Origin: an uncultured Collinsella sp.
GTDB lineage: Bacteria > Actinomycetota > Coriobacteriia > Coriobacteriales > Coriobacteriaceae
DNA length: 9,191 nt
Direction of reading: 5' to 3'
NCBI GenBank assembly: GCA_902472315.1
Contig: CABRNM010000050.1
Span: 1 to 9,191, forward strand
Shown: positions 4,290 through 9,191 of the stretch, piece by piece
Layout of the letters: each line of letters starts with the position of its first letter
How positions within the stretch are numbered: position 1 is the first letter of the stretch
Notes under the pieces: model-generated
The model's input: only the letters and a program-made list of their open reading frames with translations
The model's database searches: none
Told to the model about the DNA's origin: nothing
Made by a program: the position numbers and the translations under genes

Positions 4290-6155
4290 ATGACAAATGA
4301 CTATCGCCGCGGTTCCGACGGGGACCACGGGTCTGGACGTCCCTCCTCGCGGGGACGTTCTGGTTATCAAGGAACGGGTCGGCCATCTTACAACGCGGGG
4401 CCGTCCTATGGCAACGACCCTGCGTCGCGTCTTCGTGGCTCGGGCGGACCTCGGGTACGCAATACGGGCGCGCGCAAGGGGTCGTCGTCTGAATGGGTTA
4501 CGGGAGCGCCGCTGCCTCGCCGCGATGTCGTTATGGGCTGTATCGGGGTTGGCCTTGCCGCGGGCGTCTTCCGTCTTGCCGAATACCAGATCGTGAATGC
4601 TGACAAGCTGCGCGAGCGTGCGGACGCGCGTCGTCTGCTTTCACAGACGCTCTATGCCAAACGTGGCACTATCTACGACCGCAACGGCAACGTGCTGACG
4701 TCGTCAGTCGAATGCCGCAATGTCGCCGTGAACCCTCAGCTTGTCGAGGACGTCGACAAGACGGTCTCGGCGCTGGTCAAGGCTACCGGTATTGATAAAA
4801 AGACCTGCCGCAAGCTGGTGCTGTCTGATGGTTCCTGGGTGTATATCAAGCGCCAGGTCGACGAGGATGACGCTGCCGCCCTGGAAAAGAAGAATCTACC
4901 CGGCGTGCTCTTTGAGCAGGCGATGAAGCGGGTTTACCCGTATGGAAACCTGGCTTCTCAGCTGCTGGGCGTCGTGAACGTGGACAACGCTGGCCTGACG
5001 GGACTCGAAAAACAATACGATGAGCTTCTGACCGGAACGAATGGCTCTCTTGTGCGCGAGCGCGCAAGAGATGGCGGCTACATCGCGGGCGGTGCCTATA
5101 AAAAGGTTGCCGCGATCGATGGCGTGGATATCGTGACGACGATCGACGTCAACATTCAGCGCGCCGCGGAAGATGCCTTGACCGAGGCGGTCGAGAAGAC
5201 GAAGGCCAAAAACGGGTCGGCCCTGGTGACCGACCCGACGACTGGAGAGATCCTGGCCGCCTGCTCGTATCCGACCTACGACCAGACCAATTTGGAAAAC
5301 GCCAAGACCGAGGACATGAACCTTCGTCTGGTGACGGATGCCTACGAGCCCGGCTCGGTCTTTAAGACGCTGGTTGCGGGCGCCGGATTTGATTTGGGCG
5401 TTGTGCGCCCGAGCACATCGTTTGAGGTTCCCGCTAGTATCAAGGTGGGCGACGATACCGTTACCGATGCCGACAAGCGTGACTACACCATGACAATGGA
5501 CGTACGCGAGATGATGCGCCGTTCGTCCAATGTCGGTTTTGTCCTGGTGGGGCGCAAGATCGGTGCCGATGATTTTGCCACCTATGTGGACAAGTGGGGT
5601 ATCGGTCATAGCTCCGGTGTCGATTTTCCGGGTGAGAGTCTGGGCATCGTCAAGGAGCGCGACCAGTACGATGGTGCCACCTTGGGTGCTATGAGCTTTG
5701 GCCAGGCGCTGTCCGTCTCGCCGATTGAGGTCGCACGTGCCGTGGGCGGCATCGCGAACGGCGGCGTGATGATGACTCCGCACTTCTATAAGTCGAGCAA
5801 GGGCGATGAAAAGGATTGGGGCGAGGGGGATCGCGCGATTTCCGAGGAGGCCGCCTCGCAGGTGACATCGTGTATGCAGACGGTCGTTGCCGAGGGAACG
5901 GGTGTTGGCGGCGCGGTGGACGGCTACGACGTGGCGGGCAAGACCGGTACGGCCGAGCGCGCCGATGAGAACGGCGGCTACCTCAAAGAGAACTACATGT
6001 CGTCTTTTATGGGGTTTGCCCCGGCGCAGTCGCCCAAGGTCCTGTGCTATATCACCCTTGACGGAACCCCGTCAGGCTCCGATGCCGCCGCAGTGCCGTT
6101 CCAGTCCATTATGGCCAGTGCGCTTGACGTGTTGGGTGTCCCGCGCACCAAGTAG
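4290..6155 (+). CDS. ftsI: Class B penicillin-binding protein, FtsI (PBP3) type transpeptidase
   Basis: FtsI crosslinks peptidoglycan at the division septum. The 621-residue protein starts with an unusual tail of about 75 residues rich in Gly, Arg, Ser and Pro. A membrane anchor (about 80-101) follows, then the PBP dimerisation region opening with KRGTIYDRNGNVL (124-136), and the transpeptidase domain (about 305-615). The three active-site motifs are present: S356-V-F-K359 (nucleophile Ser and Lys), S412-S-N414, and K551-T-G-T554. There are no PASTA repeats, and the protein ends shortly after the catalytic domain, as in FtsI/PBP3. The location directly after ftsL supports a septal role. The ribosome site is weak (GACGG, nine bases upstream), suggesting coupling to ftsL translation. 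Family assignment is firm. Confidence 0.94.
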   Translation: MTNDYRRGSDGDHGSGRPSSRGRSGYQGTGRPSYNAGPSYGNDPASRLRGSGGPRVRNTGARKGSSSEWVTGAPLPRRDVVMGCIGVGLAAGVFRLAEYQIVNADKLRERADARRLLSQTLYAKRGTIYDRNGNVLTSSVECRNVAVNPQLVEDVDKTVSALVKATGIDKKTCRKLVLSDGSWVYIKRQVDEDDAAALEKKNLPGVLFEQAMKRVYPYGNLASQLLGVVNVDNAGLTGLEKQYDELLTGTNGSLVRERARDGGYIAGGAYKKVAAIDGVDIVTTIDVNIQRAAEDALTEAVEKTKAKNGSALVTDPTTGEILAACSYPTYDQTNLENAKTEDMNLRLVTDAYEPGSVFKTLVAGAGFDLGVVRPSTSFEVPASIKVGDDTVTDADKRDYTMTMDVREMMRRSSNVGFVLVGRKIGADDFATYVDKWGIGHSSGVDFPGESLGIVKERDQYDGATLGAMSFGQALSVSPIEVARAVGGIANGGVMMTPHFYKSSKGDEKDWGEGDRAISEEAASQVTSCMQTVVAEGTGVGGAVDGYDVAGKTGTAERADENGGYLKENYMSSFMGFAPAQSPKVLCYITLDGTPSGSDAAAVPFQSIMASALDVLGVPRTK

Positions 6156-6278
6156 GGGGTTACTATCTATGAAATGGCCAGTCGGTTAATCCGGGTTGTT
6201 CACACGCCCTGCACCACGCGTAGGCGGCGCTGGGATACAATACGCCGATAGCATTATTAGGTTTACAGGGGAGCTGCA
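6156..6278 (+). other. 123-bp gap at the usual murE position
   Basis: This is the longest non-coding stretch inside the dcw cluster. It holds a six-codon mini-ORF at 6169-6189 (MKWPVG, stop TAA) with a G-run (6155-6159) nine bases upstream, and a TACAAT hexamer (6236-6241) that could be a -10 element but has no -35 at a suitable distance. The ribosome site of murF (AGGGGAG, 6267-6273) closes it. No decayed murE sequence is evident to me. Confidence 0.5.
6169..6189 (+). other. Six-codon mini-ORF between ftsI and murF
   Basis: ATG AAA TGG CCA GTC GGT TAA encodes MKWPVG. A run of five G (6155-6159) overlapping the ftsI stop provides a plausible ribosome site nine bases upstream. It may be chance, or a reinitiation element that keeps ribosomes moving toward murF. 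No conservation evidence is available from one sequence. Confidence 0.25.
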
Positions 6279-7703
6279 ATGATAGAGATCGCCGTCAACA
6301 ACCTCGCGGCCGCAACAGGGGCCCGAACCGTGACGGGAGAAGCCGATCGGGTATGCCGCGGTTGCGTTATCGACTCGCGCCAGGTTGAGGAGGGCACGAT
6401 ATTCGTCGCCTTCCCGGGTGAAAAGGTCGACGGCAACGACTTTGCTTCCCGTGCCATCGAGTCGGGTGCCGGCGCCGTAGTGATGACGCGCGAGCCCGAT
6501 GCCGAGCTGCTTTCGCTGGCCCATGAGAAGGGCTGCGCCATCCTGCATACCGATGACCCCGAGGAGTTTTTGCTGCGCCTGGCTCACGCTTATCGTTTGG
6601 AGCTTGGCTGCCTGGTAATTGGCATTACCGGCTCTATCGGCAAGACGACGACCAAGGACGTGCTCGCCGCGGTGCTCGCCAAGCGCTATCGCGTTTGGGC
6701 AACCAAGGGTAACTACAACAACCTGATCGGTATGCCGCTCACGGTGCTGGCGGCCCCTGCCGACACCGAGGTTCTGGTGCTCGAGATGGGCATGAACCAT
6801 TTCCACGAGATTGAGCGCATGTCTCAGTCCGCCAATCCCAACCTTGCCATTGTGACCAAGATCGGCACCTCCCATATCGGTATTCTGGGCAGTCGCGAGA
6901 ATATCGCTCGTGCCAAATCCGAGATTGTTGGCGGCATGTGCGCCGCCGGAGACCTTCTCCCGTTGCTGGTTTTGGGTGGTGAGGACGACTTTACCCCGTT
7001 CATCCGCGACACCTTTGCCGCGCCTGCGGGCGTCGACGTGATGCTTGCGGGCGTCTCGGACGACGATGAGGTCCGTGCGTGCGACATTCGCATTGATGAC
7101 GAGGGACGCCCGGTCTTTACGCTCGATTTTGGCTTGGGCGAGACTATCGATACACTGCTTGCCATTCCCGGCGCGCAGTCCGTTCCCAATGCCGTCAAGG
7201 CCGCAGCGGTTGCCTATCGCCTTGGCGTGACGCCCGAGCAGATCGATGCCGCCTTTAGGGGTCTTACGATTACCGGGCATCGTCAGGAAATCAAGCGCGC
7301 CAAGAGCGGCGCCCGCGTCATCGACGACTCATATAACGCCAGTGCCGAATCGATGGCAGCCGGCCTCGACCTGCTGTGTTCGCTTTCGTGCACGGGTTCG
7401 CGCATGGCGGTTCTGGGCGAGATGGGCGAGATGGGCGACGAGGCTCCTCGCATGCATGAGCTGGTGGGCGCCTATGCGGCGGCCAAGAAGCTCGATATGC
7501 TCGCATGTGTCGGCGGTGAGCTTGCCCAGCGTATGGCCGAGGCCGCGCGCATGATGGGTATGGATGAGGACCGCATTCAGGTGTTCTCCGACTATCAGCA
7601 GGTGCTCGACCGTATGGGCGGCGCTCTTGAGCAGCATGATGTCGTGCTGGTCAAGGGCTCACGCTTCGTTGAGCTCGATCGCTTTGTGGAAGGTGTGTGC
7701 TAG
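6279..7703 (+). CDS. murF: UDP-N-acetylmuramoyl-tripeptide--D-alanyl-D-alanine ligase
   Basis: MurF adds D-Ala-D-Ala to UDP-MurNAc-tripeptide in the cytoplasm, using ATP. The 474 residues show the three Mur ligase domains: an N-terminal UDP-binding domain (about 1-105, IDSRQVEEGTIFVAFPGEKV), a central ATPase domain with the P-loop ITGSIGKTTTK (116-126), NYNNLIGMPLT (145-155) and EMGMNHFHEI (169-178), and a C-terminal domain with TGHRQE (332-337), DDSYNASAESM (349-359), AVLGEMGEMGD (377-387) and LVKGSRFVELD (457-467). The NYNN and DDSYN patterns are characteristic of MurF and separate it from MurE, MurD and MurC. ATG 6279 has AGGGGAG five bases upstream. The stop lies three bases before mraY, so the two are translationally close. 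No odd residues were noticed. Confidence 0.95.
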   Translation: MIEIAVNNLAAATGARTVTGEADRVCRGCVIDSRQVEEGTIFVAFPGEKVDGNDFASRAIESGAGAVVMTREPDAELLSLAHEKGCAILHTDDPEEFLLRLAHAYRLELGCLVIGITGSIGKTTTKDVLAAVLAKRYRVWATKGNYNNLIGMPLTVLAAPADTEVLVLEMGMNHFHEIERMSQSANPNLAIVTKIGTSHIGILGSRENIARAKSEIVGGMCAAGDLLPLLVLGGEDDFTPFIRDTFAAPAGVDVMLAGVSDDDEVRACDIRIDDEGRPVFTLDFGLGETIDTLLAIPGAQSVPNAVKAAAVAYRLGVTPEQIDAAFRGLTITGHRQEIKRAKSGARVIDDSYNASAESMAAGLDLLCSLSCTGSRMAVLGEMGEMGDEAPRMHELVGAYAAAKKLDMLACVGGELAQRMAEAARMMGMDEDRIQVFSDYQQVLDRMGGALEQHDVVLVKGSRFVELDRFVEGVC

Positions 7704-7706
7704 TCC

Positions 7707-8726
7707 ATGTTCGGCAATCCTTCGTATCCTACGTACCAGGCATTTTTGGGATTGGGCATCGCCGCCGTCATCGCGATGCTGCTTATGCCGTGGTGGATTA
7801 AGCTCCTGAAGGTCGAGGGCATCGGCCAGCAGGTTCGCGCCGATGGCCCCAAGCGTCACCTGATTAAGCAGGGCACGCCCACCATGGGTGGCGTCATCAT
7901 CCTGGTTGCCGTTTCGCTGACCTGCCTTTTGATGGGAAAGCTCACCACCGAGCTCGTGCTTGTGCTGCTCGCCACGCTGGCAACCGGCGTTCTTGGCCTC
8001 ATCGACGACCTGACTTCTGTCACGCACGGCCGCTCGCTCGGCCTGACGCCTCACGCCAAGATGATTGGCCTTACCCTCATCTGCGTTACCTTTACCGTGC
8101 TTGCTGTCAACTGGTGCGGCGTCGCCCCCGAGATTCGTTTCCCCGGTGGCCTGACGATCGACCTTGGTGTGCTCTCGACCACCATTTGCGGCCTCTCTTT
8201 TCCGTGGCTCTACCTTGTCTTTTGCTGGCTGATGATCGCGGGCCTTTCCAACGCCGTAAACCTCACCGACGGCTTGGACGGTCTTGCCGGCGGCACCTCC
8301 ATGATCGCCATGCTGGCCATGGCCGCCATGGCGTTTTTGCACGGCGATGTGAACCTGTCCATCTTCTGCACAGCGTGCGCCGGCGCCTGCCTGGGCTTTT
8401 TGTGGTTCAACTGCTATCCGGCGAGCATCTTTATGGGCGATACCGGCTCGCTTGCCCTGGGTGCCGCTTTTGCCTGCACCTCCATCATGACCAACACCGA
8501 AGTCGTTTCCCTCATCATCGGCGGTCTGTTTATCGTCGAGACCCTGTCGGTCATGATCCAGGTTGTCTATTTCCACTTTACGCACAAGCGCGTCTTCCTT
8601 ATGGCGCCCATTCATCATCATTTCGAAAAGAAGGGCTGGGCCGAGACCAAGGTCGTCATCCGTTTTTGGATTGTCGCCGCGGCCTTCGGAGCCCTGGGCC
8701 TCGCGTTGTTCTTCCAGTTGGGATAG
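7707..8726 (+). CDS. mraY: Phospho-N-acetylmuramoyl-pentapeptide-transferase MraY
   Basis: MraY transfers phospho-MurNAc-pentapeptide from UDP to undecaprenyl phosphate, forming lipid I in the membrane. The 339-residue product is strongly hydrophobic, with about ten membrane segments expected. Family motifs are present in order: KQGTPTMGG (54-62), the Asp pair in GLIDD (D100, D101) followed by RSLGLTPHAKM, NLTDGLDGLAGG (185-196), FMGDTGSLALG (242-252) and APIHHHFEKKGW (300-311). The loop after the Asp pair reads LTSVTHGRS rather than the commoner YxKxxxKRN, a mild divergence. The start at 7707 lies three bases after the murF stop and has only a distant GGAAGG (7688-7693), suggesting coupled translation. 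It is followed nine bases later by murD. Confidence 0.95.
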   Translation: MFGNPSYPTYQAFLGLGIAAVIAMLLMPWWIKLLKVEGIGQQVRADGPKRHLIKQGTPTMGGVIILVAVSLTCLLMGKLTTELVLVLLATLATGVLGLIDDLTSVTHGRSLGLTPHAKMIGLTLICVTFTVLAVNWCGVAPEIRFPGGLTIDLGVLSTTICGLSFPWLYLVFCWLMIAGLSNAVNLTDGLDGLAGGTSMIAMLAMAAMAFLHGDVNLSIFCTACAGACLGFLWFNCYPASIFMGDTGSLALGAAFACTSIMTNTEVVSLIIGGLFIVETLSVMIQVVYFHFTHKRVFLMAPIHHHFEKKGWAETKVVIRFWIVAAAFGALGLALFFQLG

Positions 8727-8735
8727 TGGTCTTTC

Positions 8736-9191
8736 ATGCCTCTTGCTAATGTCTTTAGCCTGCTCGTTTTGGGCCAGGGCAAGTCCGGTCTTGATGTCGC
8801 TCGCTGGGCGCTTGCGCATCCTGAGCGCGTGAGTGCCGTTACCGTTTACGGTGGCGGCGCGTCCGAGCCCAACGATGCTACGCGCTCGCTCGAGGCGCAC
8901 GGGGCATCGTTTGTCTACGGAACCGAGCAGGTCGAGGGCGCGTTTGATGTATGCGTGACGTGTCCGGGCATCTCGGAGTTCTCGGCATTCTTTAAGGCTG
9001 GCCGTGATCACGCTGCCCAGATTATGGGTGAGCCCGAGTTTGCCTACCGTCTGTCTCCCCAAAATTGGATTGCCATTACGGGCACCAACGGCAAGACGAC
9101 AACCACGTCGCTGACCGATTACCTGCTTAAGGCGGCGGGCGAGGCGAGCGTTGCTGTCGGCAACATTGGCGAGCCTCCGGTGAACGAGATC
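8736..9191 (+). CDS. murD: UDP-N-acetylmuramoyl-L-alanine--D-glutamate ligase, N-terminal part (3'-truncated by window edge)
   Basis: MurD adds D-glutamate to UDP-MurNAc-L-Ala. 152 codons are visible from ATG 8736 and remain open to the right edge. The N-terminal Rossmann-like domain shows LVLGQGKSGLDVARW (11-25) and VTCPGIS (74-80), the MurD counterpart of SPGI. The central ATPase domain starts with ITGTNGKTTTTS (114-125) and VGNIGEPP (141-148), the GNIG signature of MurD. The region between shows no gap. ATG 8736 is nine bases after the mraY stop and lacks a strong ribosome site (a weak TTGGGA lies upstream), so coupling to mraY is likely. The order mraY-murD matches standard dcw clusters, where ftsW and murG usually follow, beyond this window. 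Confidence 0.93.
   Translation, partial: MPLANVFSLLVLGQGKSGLDVARWALAHPERVSAVTVYGGGASEPNDATRSLEAHGASFVYGTEQVEGAFDVCVTCPGISEFSAFFKAGRDHAAQIMGEPEFAYRLSPQNWIAITGTNGKTTTTSLTDYLLKAAGEASVAVGNIGEPPVNEI

Noticed and set aside
4337..4358. ACGTCCC/GGGACGT inverted repeat early in ftsI
   Set aside because: It lies within the repetitive Gly/Arg/Ser-coding stretch and is well explained by codon repetition.
4896..5783. 295-codon minus-strand frame inside ftsI
   Set aside because: It is a shadow of the transpeptidase reading frame with no domain content.
6186..7280. 364-codon minus-strand frame across murF
   Set aside because: It is antisense to murF, whose motifs are complete, and has no recognisable domain or ribosome site.
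7659..9062. 467-codon open frame on the minus strand across mraY and murD
   Set aside because: It runs antisense to two well-recognised genes, has a highly charged low-complexity composition with no domain, and is explained by codon bias in GC-rich DNA.

Overview
This window is a chromosomal housekeeping region of a moderately high-GC bacterium. It holds the end of a pyrG-xerD pair followed by the front half of a division and cell wall (dcw) cluster. All recognisable genes are on the + strand. The order pyrG-xerD, then mraZ-rsmH-ftsL-ftsI-murF-mraY-murD, together with the GC content and protein style, suggests an Actinomycetota member, most likely of the Coriobacteriia (Collinsella-like). That placement is an inference from gene content and was not tested by any search.

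Layout. Positions 1-884 hold the C-terminal glutaminase part of CTP synthase, cut by the window edge. Positions 887-1828 hold a tyrosine recombinase of the XerD type with all six catalytic residues. Positions 1829-2289 hold no gene but are dense with dyads. In order these are a 28-bp hairpin after xerD, a second terminator-like hairpin, a perfect 20-bp palindrome, a LexA/SOS-box-like site, a very G-rich tract with TGGGG repeats that fit MraZ operators, a good sigma70-type promoter and two near-identical GGGGnnGTTCCCC dyads. From 2290 to the end the dcw genes follow in one direction: mraZ, rsmH, an ftsL-like gene, ftsI, murF, mraY and murD. murD runs off the right edge.

How they work together. 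MraZ is the transcriptional regulator of dcw clusters and probably controls the promoter just upstream of itself. RsmH methylates 16S rRNA. The FtsL-like bitopic protein and FtsI belong to the septal synthesis complex. MurD and MurF are ligases building UDP-MurNAc-pentapeptide, which MraY loads onto undecaprenyl phosphate as lipid I. The ligase murE, usually found between ftsI and murF, is absent from that place. A 123-bp gap with a six-codon mini-ORF sits there instead.

I see no mobile element, CRISPR array, tRNA, rRNA or convincingly new gene system. The coding part is ordinary. The points worth a second look are concentrated in the 461-bp xerD-mraZ intergenic region and in the ftsI-murF gap.
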